The position numbers and the translations under genes were made by a program. A stretch of DNA of 64,000 nucleotides. It comes from Kaistia granuli DSM 23481 (GTDB lineage: Bacteria > Pseudomonadota > Alphaproteobacteria > Rhizobiales > Kaistiaceae). The stretch is from NCBI RefSeq assembly GCF_000380505.1, contig NZ_AQYH01000007.1, positions 434,001 to 498,000 on the forward strand, given 5' to 3'. Within the stretch, counting starts at the first letter, position 1. Every line of letters begins with the position of its first letter. Below, one piece after another: positions 1 through 8,469 of this stretch. The notes under the pieces are model-generated. The model saw only the letters and a list, made by a program, of their open reading frames with translations. It did not search any database and was not told where the DNA came from.

Positions 1-252
1 CGGCAATTTCGGCGCCTGCATGCCCACGAGCCGGACCTCGAGATGGTCATCGAGCACCAGCGTGTCGCCGTCGATGACATGCGTCACGATCCCAGCTTCG
101 CCGTCGATGAGGTCGCACTGATAGGGGCCGGCCGTCCGCTCGCCTTGGCTGGAGCCTGCTGCCTCGTCGCGCGCCGTCGAATCCGTCATCGTCGCTCCCA
201 TCACCGTCAGCATGCCGGCTATCCACAAGGCACAGTTCCAGCGGGTCCGCAT
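1..252 (-). CDS. thermonuclease-like (SNase family) protein, partial
   Basis: The frame runs off the left edge, so only the N-terminal ~84 residues are present. It opens with a hydrophobic signal-like stretch (MRTRWNCALWIAGMLTVMG), followed by a short linker and then VIDGDTLVLDDHLEVRLVGM. The VIDGDTL...VRLVGM pattern is the start of the staphylococcal nuclease-like fold (thermonuclease family), usually a secreted or periplasmic phosphodiesterase. The catalytic Arg/Glu residues lie beyond the edge and cannot be checked. An in-frame upstream ATG at 333 would add 27 residues; I prefer 252 because it puts the signal peptide at the N-terminus, although no strong ribosome binding site precedes either start. 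Confidence 0.6.
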   Translation of the reverse strand, partial: MRTRWNCALWIAGMLTVMGATMTDSTARDEAAGSSQGERTAGPYQCDLIDGEAGIVTHVIDGDTLVLDDHLEVRLVGMQAPKLP

Positions 253-540
253 CGTCGAACAGGACCGGCCCGTCCGCTCTGCCGCGGTCGAGGGAAGGGC
301 AGGGCGGACGCGGCGACCCGTTGCAGTCCTCATGCCGACATCGTTGCATCCCGCAAGACGGTTGGAAACAGGGCGGTCTGGGCGGCTCCTGAGGCAAATG
401 CGCCGCCTTGCAGCCGCGCCAAACGGTGCCGCCATCACCAGATTCCTGCCGAGCGCTCTTGAAACCGTGGCGACAATCGGATCATAAGCATGTCGCCCGG
501 CGGTTCCGCCGTCCGGGCCGGCGCCGTCACGACGGCCGAA

Positions 541-617
<77 letters not shown>

Positions 618-630
618 AAGTCTCTGAAAT

Positions 631-1073
631 TCAATAAGTTACAAACGAATTAGCAGCTGTTGTTAAAGGGTCGGTTTTCGGTTCGTTCTGCCTAGTCCAG
701 CGCGCGTTCAACCGGCGCATTACGTTTTCGGCAAGGGTTCGCTGGCGATGCCGCCGCCTTGCGGAGACCGTGAGCGGAGCACTGCGGGAGGCCCGCTTGG
801 TTGCACCATTCATGCATCTTGTTGCCGAACCCATGCTGGTGAACGGCTTCGAGGCACCTTGATGGTCTTGGCGGTCAGCTTGTTCACCGGGCAGTCGCCA
901 TAGATCACTTGTGCTCCAACATGGATCGGCTCAGCTAGGCACTTCTCGATGACGAGATGGCGGACTCGCTGGGTCGACTTCTCGAGCGCGCGGGACTCTC
1001 TCGACCGCTTATACTCTCGCCACAACCAGCGAAGCGCGCCCGACATATGGAAATGAGATGGTTGGATGGGCAT
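631..1073 (-). pseudogene. decayed tyrosine-type integrase
   Basis: No intact gene remains, but three pieces of an integrase can be read on the minus strand in different frames. The upstream piece (to about 840) reads like an integrase N-terminal arm (SGALRWLWREYK...STQRVRHLVIEKCL...GDCPVNKLT). A second frame then gives FGNKMHEWCNQAGLPQCSAH followed by GLRKAAA, the box containing the conserved catalytic arginine of phage integrases. A third frame gives LAEN and a poorly preserved tail ending at 631. The central catalytic region is deleted and there are at least two frameshifts. The C-terminal end faces tRNA-Arg only 13 bases away, the usual geometry of an island integrase at its tRNA attachment site. 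It is not expected to be functional. Confidence 0.75.
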
Positions 1074-1129
1074 TCGAGGCTTCGGTCACTTAGTTAGTGT
1101 CGCACTAATCTCATGCATAGGGCGCACCG

Positions 1130-1801
1130 ATGAGCGAGGGCTACTTCAAGGCCAACCATGTTGCGACCCCCCCCCACGTCTACCTCGTCGATGACGACGA
1201 GGACTTCCGTGAGGAAATGATCTTCGGCCTGTCTAGCTTGGGCCTGAACGCTCGCGGGTTCCACGATACGCCGTCATGCCATCCGACATCGTCATTCTCG
1301 ATATTGGGCTCGAGGGTGAGGACGGTCTGTCGATCGCTACCCATCTGCGGAGCTCTCAATCGGTCGGGATCATCATGGCCACGGCCCGGGGTTATGTTGA
1401 TGACCGGGTTGGCGGCCTGAAAAGGGGTGCAGACGCGTACCTCGTCAAACCCCTCAATGTCCGAGAACTTGCAGTCACGGCGATAGCGCTCGATGAACGT
1501 CTCAAGAGAAGTCGCACTGGGCGTTGGTGGAGGCGGGCTGGCTGCTCACCGATGGGCTGGGCGGTCGTCTTCGCCTGACTTCGTCGGAACAGCGCTTCCT
1601 CGGTCGCCTGTTCCTTGAGCGCGGCAAAACGGTCGAGCGCCAGGCGCTCGTCGAAGCGCTCGGCGGGGATGTCCATGATTTCAACTATGCCCACCTGGAC
1701 ACCATCGTTAGCCGCCTGCGTAGAAGAGCTGGAAGTCCCGTATGGTTCTGCCCCTGCACACAATGCGCGGCTTGGGCTTCGCCTTCACCTTCACCGAATA
1801 G
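1130..1801 (+). pseudogene. decayed OmpR-type response regulator
   Basis: A response regulator can be read through three frames. MSEGYFKANHVATPPHVYLV then DDDEDFREEM gives the acidic pocket of a receiver domain (from 1130). After a break near 1265 another frame gives SDIVILDIGLEGEDGLSIA with the phospho-acceptor aspartate, then the KPLN loop. From about 1510 a third frame gives a winged-helix effector domain (LTSSEQRFLGRLF...DTIVSRLRRR). After about 1735 the first frame resumes with MRGLGFAFTFTE and a stop at 1799-1801. Each break moves the frame by the same step, as single-base losses would, and several residues appear missing at the first break. This is a recently broken two-component regulator; sequencing error is less likely because there are three lesions. 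Confidence 0.75.
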
Positions 1802-1999
1802 CCCTGTCCGTCGACCTGCTGGCTCAAATGGATGTTGGGTACATTGCCGGTGTGACAGAGAGTGCAAGGATCTGAATGCCTCTGCAATTGTGACGATTCC
1901 AGTGCGCTATTAGGTTTGGAAGGAACGCGCTGGCGCCGCTGGACCGGTCAAAGACGCCGATCCCCAGGGGCGGCGCGTGCGCAGACATGGAGAGGGGCG

Positions 2000-2761
2000 A
2001 TGTTTATGAATAAGATGGCACTGGTAGCCTGTTTTTCTTTGGTCACAACGGGGGGGCACGCGGCTGATCTGACTGCCACGTATGAATCGGCACCGGTCGT
2101 TGTAGATGTATTTAATTGGACCGGTGCGTATATTGGTCTTAACGCTGGCTACGGATGGGGGGATTTCGATCATTCGGTTCAGACAAAGCGCCCCGAAGGC
2201 AAGTCGCCGCTGCCAGGTACGCCCGAGTCAGAGATCGACTATGAAATTCTAGATCAGGCGACCCATACTGCCTCTCCAGACGGTTTTGTCGGGGGGGTAC
2301 AGCTTGGGTATAATTGGCAGTTTGATCAGCTAGTAGTTGGTGTCGAGGCCGACATTCAGGGCGGGAATATAAAGGGTAGTGTATCGGGAGGAGACGCCCC
2401 GTACAACTTCGCAGCAGATACAAAAATAGATTGGTATGGCACTGCTCGCGCTCGAGTTGGCTATATTCTCGCAGAACGCTTTATGACATATGCAACCGGC
2501 GGCTTGGCATATGGTCATGTTGAGTCCTACATGAGCTACGCTGGGTATGATTCATCTGTCTCTAAGACTAAGGCCGGATATGCTGTTGGCGGCGGTGCAG
2601 AATACGCCTTCGACAACCATTGGTCATTGAAGGCAGAGTATTTGTACACGGATCTGGGGGATATCGATAGTTTCAGCGCCCAGCGCGGCTATACGAAGTT
2701 CTCTGCTGAAACCGATGCTAGTTTTCAGACCGTTCGTATGGGCCTGAACTATCGGTTCTGA
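2000..2761 (+). CDS. outer membrane beta-barrel protein (Omp25/Omp31-like)
   Basis: The 253-residue product starts MFMNKMALVACFSLVTTGGH and is cleaved near GGHAAD. It then has alternating short aromatic/hydrophobic strands: NWTGAYIGLNAGYGWGDFD, GFVGGVQLGYNWQFDQLVVG, ARARVGYILAERFMTYATGG, GYAVGGGAEYAF, and a final strand ending in phenylalanine (MGLNYRF). This is the layout of the small 8-stranded OmpA-like porins of Rhizobiales (Omp25/Omp31 group). The ATG at 2000 follows gagagggg, a suitable binding site; the frame is open further upstream but without a signal peptide. Base composition is visibly less GC-rich than the neighbouring genes, and it sits among decayed genes next to a tRNA, so it was probably acquired horizontally. 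Confidence 0.8.
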   Translation: MFMNKMALVACFSLVTTGGHAADLTATYESAPVVVDVFNWTGAYIGLNAGYGWGDFDHSVQTKRPEGKSPLPGTPESEIDYEILDQATHTASPDGFVGGVQLGYNWQFDQLVVGVEADIQGGNIKGSVSGGDAPYNFAADTKIDWYGTARARVGYILAERFMTYATGGLAYGHVESYMSYAGYDSSVSKTKAGYAVGGGAEYAFDNHWSLKAEYLYTDLGDIDSFSAQRGYTKFSAETDASFQTVRMGLNYRF

Positions 2762-2775
2762 TCGTTGACAGTCTC

Positions 2776-2809
2776 GTATGAATAGCCGCTCACGCGCGGC
2801 TATTCATAC
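2776..2809 (+). terminator. hairpin after the outer membrane protein gene
   Basis: A perfect 14-bp stem (gtatgaatagccgc / gcggctattcatac) encloses a six-base loop just after the stop codon. There is no T run, so it may be a factor-dependent or mRNA-stabilising hairpin. A second hairpin (ggcggct / agccgcc, 2851-2873) followed by a T-rich stretch lies downstream and could complete termination. Confidence 0.6.
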
Positions 2810-2873
2810 AGGGAGAAGTTGTGATTTTTCTACCTTAAGGTGCATTAGTAGGCGGCTTCCTCAGAGAGCCGCC

Positions 2874-3424
2874 TCCATCTTGTTTTCCGTCCGCCCGCTT
2901 GGGAGCGCCTTTCAATGAACTCTATGGCTCAGAGAGCCTACGAATCTGGTTGTCGCTTCTCCTTCCGACCATATGCCCCAGCGGGCGGGCAAAAGCGCCA
3001 CCAGCTGTTGCAGAATTTTTTACGAACCCATTGATTTTATAGGGTATTTTTGACACGACTCCCGTGCCGCGAGCTGCTGGCGCGAACACCGAGCGTGCCG
3101 AGTCGGGGGGAGATGAGGCTCGTATCCCCGAGGTCCAACCGAACATTGCCGTGAGTTCGGAGGTCGTGACGCGAGCTTGCCGTTCCTGTCCAATTGGGAA
3201 CGTCGATCAACAAATCCAACCCCTCGGAAGCCCTACGAATTTGGGATCAGAGACGAAGGTTTTCGTGCGCGCGGCTGGCTGCTGCCGCCAAGGCATTCAT
3301 CAAGATGGTGCCGCCTAAGACTTGAATGAACCACGGTTGCAATGTTACGCGTGCGCCGGCTGGTCGCTGCTCGGAGAACGGGTAGGTCGACTCATTTCGA
3401 AGGCGGCCTGAGGGGGCAATCTCG
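2874..3424. other. gene-free stretch
   Basis: About 550 bases between the outer membrane protein hairpins and the next gene. Open frames here are short, lack ribosome binding sites and look like no family I know. The segment may be eroded island sequence and must hold the promoter of the 3425 gene. Confidence 0.5.
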
Positions 3425-3943
3425 TTGGACGAAAATATTCATCCGGTTGCGATTGAACACCTGCCGTTCTTTATCACCGCGCCTGGACAGACCGACATCC
3501 TCTTCAACGGGATGGTCGTCTTCATGCTGGTGGTGGTCCTGGTCGTCGGCAATCTGTACTTCCAGCTGCATGCCTTTCCGGAGCGCTTGGCGCATCGGAC
3601 CAACGTGGTTCAGATGGAGTTCGTCGCCGTTCTGGCGCTGATTTCGCTGTTCACCCACAATCACCTGTTCTGGATCGCCGGCCTGCTGCTGGCCCTGATA
3701 CGGTTTCCGGATTTCTCCACGCCAATGGCGTCGATCGCCGGGTCTCTCGAAAAGCTCGCCGGACAACGCGATGGCGGCGCGCATGGAGTGGCCGGGGCGG
3801 CGGGGCCGCCCCCCGGCATCAGCGCTTCGACTTCGCCCGAACCATCCGCTCGGCCTGTCGACGTGTCGAACGTCGATCACGGCGGCCGCGTGCTGACGCC
3901 CGAAGCAGCGCCGGGCGCGCCTGCGTCGAGAGCGGGGAACTGA
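3425..3943 (+). CDS. small membrane protein, YiaW/DUF3302-like (copy 1)
   Basis: 172 residues starting at a TTG preceded by gaggggg. Two hydrophobic segments are seen at roughly residues 27-50 (MVVFMLVVVLVVGNLYF) and 70-95 (FVAVLALISLFTHNHLFWIA), followed by a polar, proline/alanine-rich cytoplasmic tail. The arrangement resembles E. coli YiaW (DUF3302), the usual partner of the HlyD-like YiaV. The HlyD-like gene begins 3 bases downstream, so the two are almost certainly co-translated. A close paralogue (7776-8288) starts MDDKLHPLAIEHLPFF against MDENIHPVAIEHLPFF here; the tails after about residue 115 have diverged. Function of the family is not established; a role in assembling or regulating the adaptor is inference. 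Confidence 0.75.
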   Translation: MDENIHPVAIEHLPFFITAPGQTDILFNGMVVFMLVVVLVVGNLYFQLHAFPERLAHRTNVVQMEFVAVLALISLFTHNHLFWIAGLLLALIRFPDFSTPMASIAGSLEKLAGQRDGGAHGVAGAAGPPPGISASTSPEPSARPVDVSNVDHGGRVLTPEAAPGAPASRAGN

Positions 3944-3946
3944 GCG

Positions 3947-5182
3947 ATGCTTGAACTGCTGCTCTGCTCGATGCTGACGATTCTTCCCGACTATCTCTTT
4001 CGCCGCTATGGCCAGGGCAAGCGGATCGGACGCGAGATCACCCTCTACTCGGTCTGGTACGAACTGCGCTGGGGCATCAGCGCCTGCCTGATCCTGACGG
4101 TTTCGCTGATCACCCTGATTTTCTACTTCCACCCATCGACCAAGAACGTTACCGCCGTTTTCCGGACGGTCTCGATCCTTCCCGAAAAGGGCGGTCGTGT
4201 CGCCGAGGTGTTTGTCAGCATCAACCAGAAGGTCCAGGCGGGAGACCCGCTGTTCCAGCTCGACAGTTCGGAACAGCAGGCGGCCCTCGAGGCTGCCCAG
4301 CGCCGGATCGCAGAGATCGATGCCCAGACGACTGTCGCGAAGACGCAACTGGCCGCCGCTGACGGCACGATCAAGCAGGCGGAAGGTGCCTACCAGCAAG
4401 CCTTGGACGAGCTGGATACCAAGCAGGAGCTGATGCGGCGTAACGCAAATGTCGTCGCCGTGCGCGAGATCCAGCGCCTGCAGGTCGCCGTTGACGGCCA
4501 GAAGGGCGCGGTCGATGCCGCCATGGCCAACAAGCAGACACTCGAGGCACAGATCTCCACGCTTCTGCCGGCCCAAAGAGCGAGCACAGAGGCCGCACTC
4601 GCCCAGGCGCAGGTCGAACTCGACAAGACGCTGGTGCGGGCCGGCGTTGCCGGCACGCTGCAGCAATTCACGCTGCGGCCGGGCGACGTCGTCAATCCGA
4701 TGTTGCGACCGGCGGGTATTCTCGTGCCAGCCGAGGCTGGGCGGGTCGCTCTCGTCGCCGGCTTCGGCCAGATCGAGACCCAGGTCCTCAAGGTCGGCAT
4801 GATCGCCGAGGCAACCTGCATCGGCAAACCCTTCACCATCCTTCCGATGGTGGTGACCCAGGTCCAGGATGTGGTGGCCGCCGGGCAGTTTCGCCCCACG
4901 GACCAGTTGATCGACGTTCAGCAACTGGGGCAGCCCGGATCGATCACCGTCTATCTGGAGCCGCTCTACGCCGGAGAGCTGGAAGGCGTTCCGCCCGGCG
5001 GCAGTTGCATCGCCAACGCCTATACCAACAATCATGACGCGCTGGCGGACAAGAACATCGGCACGGGACGCTGGCTCTTCCTCCACGTCGTCGACACGGT
5101 CGGCCTGGTGCATGCCATGATCCTGCGCATGCAGGCGATCATGCTGCCGGTGCAGACCTTGGTCCTGAGTGGCGGGCACTGA
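3947..5182 (+). CDS. HlyD-family membrane fusion (periplasmic adaptor) protein, copy 1
   Basis: 411 residues. After a short N-terminus there is one transmembrane helix (about residues 45-63, ISACLILTVSLITLIFYF), a lipoyl-like half (ILPEKGGRVAEVFVSINQ, KVQAGDPLFQLDS), a long alanine/glutamine-rich coiled-coil hairpin (about 105-225), the second lipoyl half (VRAGVAGTLQQFTLRPGDVV) and a beta-barrel region. A second hydrophobic segment near the C-terminus (LHVVDTVGLVHAMILRMQAI) is unusual for classical adaptors. HlyD/YiaV-type adaptors link an inner-membrane pump to the outer membrane, but no obvious pump or TolC gene is adjacent; the AI-2E-type permease at 5315 is the only other transporter. A near-identical copy lies inverted at 6540-7772. 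Confidence 0.85.
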   Translation: MLELLLCSMLTILPDYLFRRYGQGKRIGREITLYSVWYELRWGISACLILTVSLITLIFYFHPSTKNVTAVFRTVSILPEKGGRVAEVFVSINQKVQAGDPLFQLDSSEQQAALEAAQRRIAEIDAQTTVAKTQLAAADGTIKQAEGAYQQALDELDTKQELMRRNANVVAVREIQRLQVAVDGQKGAVDAAMANKQTLEAQISTLLPAQRASTEAALAQAQVELDKTLVRAGVAGTLQQFTLRPGDVVNPMLRPAGILVPAEAGRVALVAGFGQIETQVLKVGMIAEATCIGKPFTILPMVVTQVQDVVAAGQFRPTDQLIDVQQLGQPGSITVYLEPLYAGELEGVPPGGSCIANAYTNNHDALADKNIGTGRWLFLHVVDTVGLVHAMILRMQAIMLPVQTLVLSGGH

Positions 5183-5314
5183 TCGCCGACAGGTAGCTAC
5201 CGCACCGCGAAAGCTAGGCGAGGGCGCGCTGTGCTCTCGCTTTAGCTGGGCCGATGGCTGCCCGATCCGCGCTCGGCATCGGGGCCGCGAGCAATCGCGC
5301 CCTCCGGGCGAGGC

Positions 5315-6364
5315 TTACTCGCCTTCTGCCATCCACGCATTTACCAGCGTGTAGGCGACGCCAAGCACCGTCGGGCCGATGAAGATGCCGAGCATGCCGA
5401 ACGCGATGAGCCCGCCGATGACGCCGGCAAGGATGAGCAGGGTTGGCAGGTTGGCGCCCCGGCGAATGAGGGCAGGGCGGATCAGCTGATCCATCGTTGC
5501 GGCGACGATCGTGAAGACCAGCAACACAGTCGCCCAGAAGCCATCGCCCGAATAGTACATCCACACGACGGCTGGAGCCATCACCAGGGCGGGCCCGAGC
5601 TGGATCAGGCACAAGAGGAAGATGATCGCGGTCAGGATCGAGGCGAAGGGCACGCCGGCGACGAGAAGGCCGACGCAGGCCACTGCGCTTTGGGCGATCG
5701 CGGTCACGACAACGCCGAGCGCCACGCTGCGAATGGCCTGGGCGGCCAGTCGCACGGCCATTTCACCGCGATCGCCGCCCAGTCGGCGACCGAAGCGGAT
5801 CATCTGTGCGGCGGCCGTTTCTCCGCTCAGATACATGATGGCGGCGATCAGCGTCGTCAGCAGGAAATGCACGAACATCGATCCGAGGCTGCCGGCGGTC
5901 GCGGTGACCCATTGCCTAACGGCGCCCATATAAGGGGAAAGCTTGGGCGCGAGTTCCCCGACTGATCCGGCCGACCACCGCGACCAGGCCTCGGCGGCCC
6001 GGGCGCCGAACAGCGGAATTTCGGCGAGCCAGGCGGGCGGCGGCGGCAGCCGTATCGACAGGGCGGTTCGGATCATGTCGCCGATTTCGTCGGTGTTTGA
6101 GGCGACGGCGCTGACAGCCAGCCAGATCGGCACGATCAGGATCAGCAGCAGGATAGCCGTCATGATCAGGGCCGCCCAGCCGCGCCGGTTTCCGGTATGG
6201 CGCTGGATCCACAGCATCAGCGGCCAGGTGGCGATAACCAGGGTGGTGGCCCAGATGATCGCCGGCAGGAAGGGGAGCATCACCCAGATGCTGGCGACGA
6301 GGATGCTGCCGATGAATAGCACCGCCAGGGTGATGCGCGTCAGATCCTGTCGTTCTGCGATCAT
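5315..6364 (-). CDS. AI-2E family transporter (PerM-like permease)
   Basis: 349 residues from the ATG at 6362-6364, which follows aagggcggg; the longer open frame upstream is proline/arginine-rich and lacks family similarity. The protein begins with paired helices (LAVLFIGSILVASIWVMLPF, LPAIIWATTLVIATWPL), a third helix near residue 65-85, an amphipathic soluble region, and a C-terminal block of four or five helices containing PALVMAPAVVWMYY and the family-typical GGLIAFGMLGIFIGPTVLGV. Members (TC 2.A.86) include TqsA, YdiK and Na+/H+ antiporter-like PerM proteins, so the substrate cannot be named. It reads in the same direction as, and downstream of, adaptor copy 2 and converges with copy 1. 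Confidence 0.85.
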   Translation of the reverse strand: MIAERQDLTRITLAVLFIGSILVASIWVMLPFLPAIIWATTLVIATWPLMLWIQRHTGNRRGWAALIMTAILLLILIVPIWLAVSAVASNTDEIGDMIRTALSIRLPPPPAWLAEIPLFGARAAEAWSRWSAGSVGELAPKLSPYMGAVRQWVTATAGSLGSMFVHFLLTTLIAAIMYLSGETAAAQMIRFGRRLGGDRGEMAVRLAAQAIRSVALGVVVTAIAQSAVACVGLLVAGVPFASILTAIIFLLCLIQLGPALVMAPAVVWMYYSGDGFWATVLLVFTIVAATMDQLIRPALIRRGANLPTLLILAGVIGGLIAFGMLGIFIGPTVLGVAYTLVNAWMAEGE

Positions 6365-6539
6365 GTCCCGCCCTTCCGCGCCCCGGCGGCGATCGAACCG
6401 GGCCGCCGATCTGCCAGTCCCGCCGATGAAGCCGCCTGGTGTCTCCCTGGCAGGTTCCCACGGCAGCCTGATCGCCGCGCCAATGCCGCCGGACTTTCCT
6501 TGTGTCGTCGTTGCCGCCCCCAATGCGGTGGCGGCGCTG

Positions 6540-7772
6540 TCAGTGGCCGCCGAAGACCAGCGTCTGCACGGGCAGGAGGATGGCCTGCATCCGGAGGATC
6601 ATGGCATGCACCAGTGCGACCGTGTCGACGACATGGAGAAAGAGCCAGCGTCCCGTGCCGATGTTCTTGTCCGCCAGCGCGTCATGATTGTTGGTATAGG
6701 CGTTGGCGATGCAGCTGCCGCCGGGCGGAACGCCTTCCAGCTCTCCGGCGTAGAGCGGCTCCAGATAGACGGTGATCGATCCGGGCTGCCCCAGCTTCTG
6801 GACGTCGATCAACTGGTCCGTGGGGCGAAACTGCCCGGCGGCCACCACATCCTGGACCTGGGTCACCACCATCGGAAGGATGGTGAAGGGTTTGCCGATA
6901 CAGGTTGCCTCGGCGATCATGCCGACCTTGAGGACCTGGGTCTCGATCTGGCCGAAGCCGGCGATGAGGGCGACCCGCCCAGCCTCGGCTGGCACCAGGA
7001 TGCCGGCCGGCCGCAACATCGGATTGACGACGTCGCCCGGCCGCAGCGTGAATTGCTGCAGCGTGCCGGCGACGCCGGCCCGCACCAGCGTCTTGTCGAG
7101 TTCGACCTGCGCCTGGGCGAGTGCGGCTTCGCTGCTCGCTCGTTGTGCCGGCAGGAGCGCCGAGATCCGGGTCCGCAGTGTTTCCTTGTTGGCGAGCGCG
7201 GCGTCGACGGCGCCTTTGCGGCCATCGGCGGCGACCTGCAGGCGCTCGATCTCGCGCACGGCAACGACATTCGGATTGCGGCGCATCAGTTCCTGCTTGG
7301 TCTCCAGTTCGTCCTGGGCTTGCAGATAGGCACCTTCCGCCTGCTTGATCGCACCGTCGGCGGCCGCCAGTTCGGTTTCCGCCACCTTTGCCTCGGCATC
7401 GATCTCCGCGATACGACGCTGGGCTGATTCCTTCGCCGCCTCCTGCTCCGTGCTGTCGAGCTGGAACAGCGGGTCTCCGGCCTGGACCTTGTCGTTGACG
7501 CCGACGAACACTTTGGCGACCCGCCCGCCAGACTCCGGCAGGATGGAGATGGTGCGGAACACGGCGGTGACGTTCTTGGTCGCGGGGTGAAAGTAGAAGA
7601 TCAGCGTGATCAGCGAAACCGTCAGGACCAGGCAGGCCGTGATGCCCCAGCGTAGCTCGTACCAGACCGAATAGAGCGTTATTTCGCGGCCGATCCGCTT
7701 GCCCTGGACATACCGGCGATAGAGGTAGTCGGGAACAATCGTCAGCATCGAGCAGAGCATCAACTCAAGCAT
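6540..7772 (-). CDS. HlyD-family membrane fusion (periplasmic adaptor) protein, copy 2
   Basis: 410 residues, co-linear with the protein at 3947-5182: membrane helix (ITACLVLTVSLITLIFYF), first lipoyl half, coiled-coil hairpin, second lipoyl half and beta-barrel, with the same C-terminal hydrophobic segment (LHVVDTVALVHAMILRMQAI). Differences cluster in the first third; from about residue 215 only scattered substitutions remain (for example VALI/VALV, DVQK/DVQQ). It starts 3 bases after the YiaW-like gene at 7776 and is followed, after a 175-base gap, by the AI-2E-type permease, so the minus-strand order is small membrane protein, adaptor, permease. Role as a pump adaptor is inferred from the family. 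Confidence 0.85.
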   Translation of the reverse strand: MLELMLCSMLTIVPDYLYRRYVQGKRIGREITLYSVWYELRWGITACLVLTVSLITLIFYFHPATKNVTAVFRTISILPESGGRVAKVFVGVNDKVQAGDPLFQLDSTEQEAAKESAQRRIAEIDAEAKVAETELAAADGAIKQAEGAYLQAQDELETKQELMRRNPNVVAVREIERLQVAADGRKGAVDAALANKETLRTRISALLPAQRASSEAALAQAQVELDKTLVRAGVAGTLQQFTLRPGDVVNPMLRPAGILVPAEAGRVALIAGFGQIETQVLKVGMIAEATCIGKPFTILPMVVTQVQDVVAAGQFRPTDQLIDVQKLGQPGSITVYLEPLYAGELEGVPPGGSCIANAYTNNHDALADKNIGTGRWLFLHVVDTVALVHAMILRMQAILLPVQTLVFGGH

Positions 7773-7775
7773 TGC

Positions 7776-8288
7776 TCAGTGTCCCTGTTTCGGCGCGTGC
7801 GCGGCGGTCGCCTTGCCGGTTGTCTGCCCGCCCCGTTCGGGATCTGGGGCCACGGCAGGTCTGTCGGGCGAGGCCGGCGATGTCAGCGTATCGGGGCTGG
7901 CGTCTGGACCGGGCGCCATGGCCGACCGATCGACGCCGCCCCCGCGCTGTCCGGCCAGCTTTTCGAGCGAGCCGGCGATTGATTCCATCGGCGTGGAAAA
8001 ATCCGGAAACCGCACCAGGGCCAGCAGCAGGCCGGCGATCCAGAACAGGTGATTGTGGGTGAACAGCGAAATCAGCGCCAGGACGGCGACGATTTCCATC
8101 TGGACTACATTGGTCCGGTGCGCCAAGCGCTCCGGAAAGGCGTGCAGCTGAAAGTACAGATTACCGACGAGGAGGACCGCCGCCAGCATGAAGACGACCA
8201 TCACATTGAAGAGGACGTCCGTCTGCCCGGGTGCGGTGATGAAGAAGGGCAGGTGTTCGATCGCGAGGGGATGAAGCTTGTCGTCCAT
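7776..8288 (-). CDS. small membrane protein, YiaW/DUF3302-like (copy 2)
   Basis: 170 residues from an ATG preceded by ggggagaattccc. Same two membrane segments as copy 1 (MVVFMLAAVLLVGNLYF and IVAVLALISLFTHNHLFWIA) and the FPDFSTPMESIAGSLEKLAG boundary, after which the tail is different from copy 1: proline/aspartate-rich and ending HAPKQGH. It precedes adaptor copy 2 by 3 bases. Copy 1 uses TTG and copy 2 uses ATG as start, so the two copies may be translated at different levels. The function is unknown; the strict pairing with a HlyD protein is the only clue. Confidence 0.75.
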   Translation of the reverse strand: MDDKLHPLAIEHLPFFITAPGQTDVLFNVMVVFMLAAVLLVGNLYFQLHAFPERLAHRTNVVQMEIVAVLALISLFTHNHLFWIAGLLLALVRFPDFSTPMESIAGSLEKLAGQRGGGVDRSAMAPGPDASPDTLTSPASPDRPAVAPDPERGGQTTGKATAAHAPKQGH

Positions 8289-8469
8289 CGGGAATTCTCC
8301 CCGTCAAGCCAAGCTTGGAGTGACGTTGCTGACGCCGGGCTCCGAGCGACTACCGAAACAGTCGTCGTACGGAAAGGGCGAGACCTCGTCCTCTCCGCCC
8401 TTGGGTTTCATGCTGCTTTATTCCACGGGGAGGCTCCACGTCCGAACAAGGCTATGATCCATCGCGATG

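Larger units (their letters stand above)
3425..8288. repeat. inverted duplication of a two-gene module
   Basis: The two genes at 3425-5182 (plus strand) are repeated as 6540-8288 (minus strand). By eye the adaptor proteins match at about 80-90% over the first 120 residues and far more closely from about residue 215 to the end. Part of the C-terminal coding DNA is identical base for base where I compared it (around 4820-4880 against 6855-6915). The arms enclose about 1.36 kb with the AI-2E-type permease gene. The graded similarity suggests an older duplication partly homogenised by gene conversion. Confidence 0.85.

Noticed and set aside
810-1073. Short frame read as an intact gene
   Set aside because: It is only one piece of the decayed integrase; the frame breaks before the catalytic part.
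3392-5179. Long open frame opposite the first adaptor pair
   Set aside because: Antisense shadow of two well-supported genes; composition is typical of reverse-complement frames.
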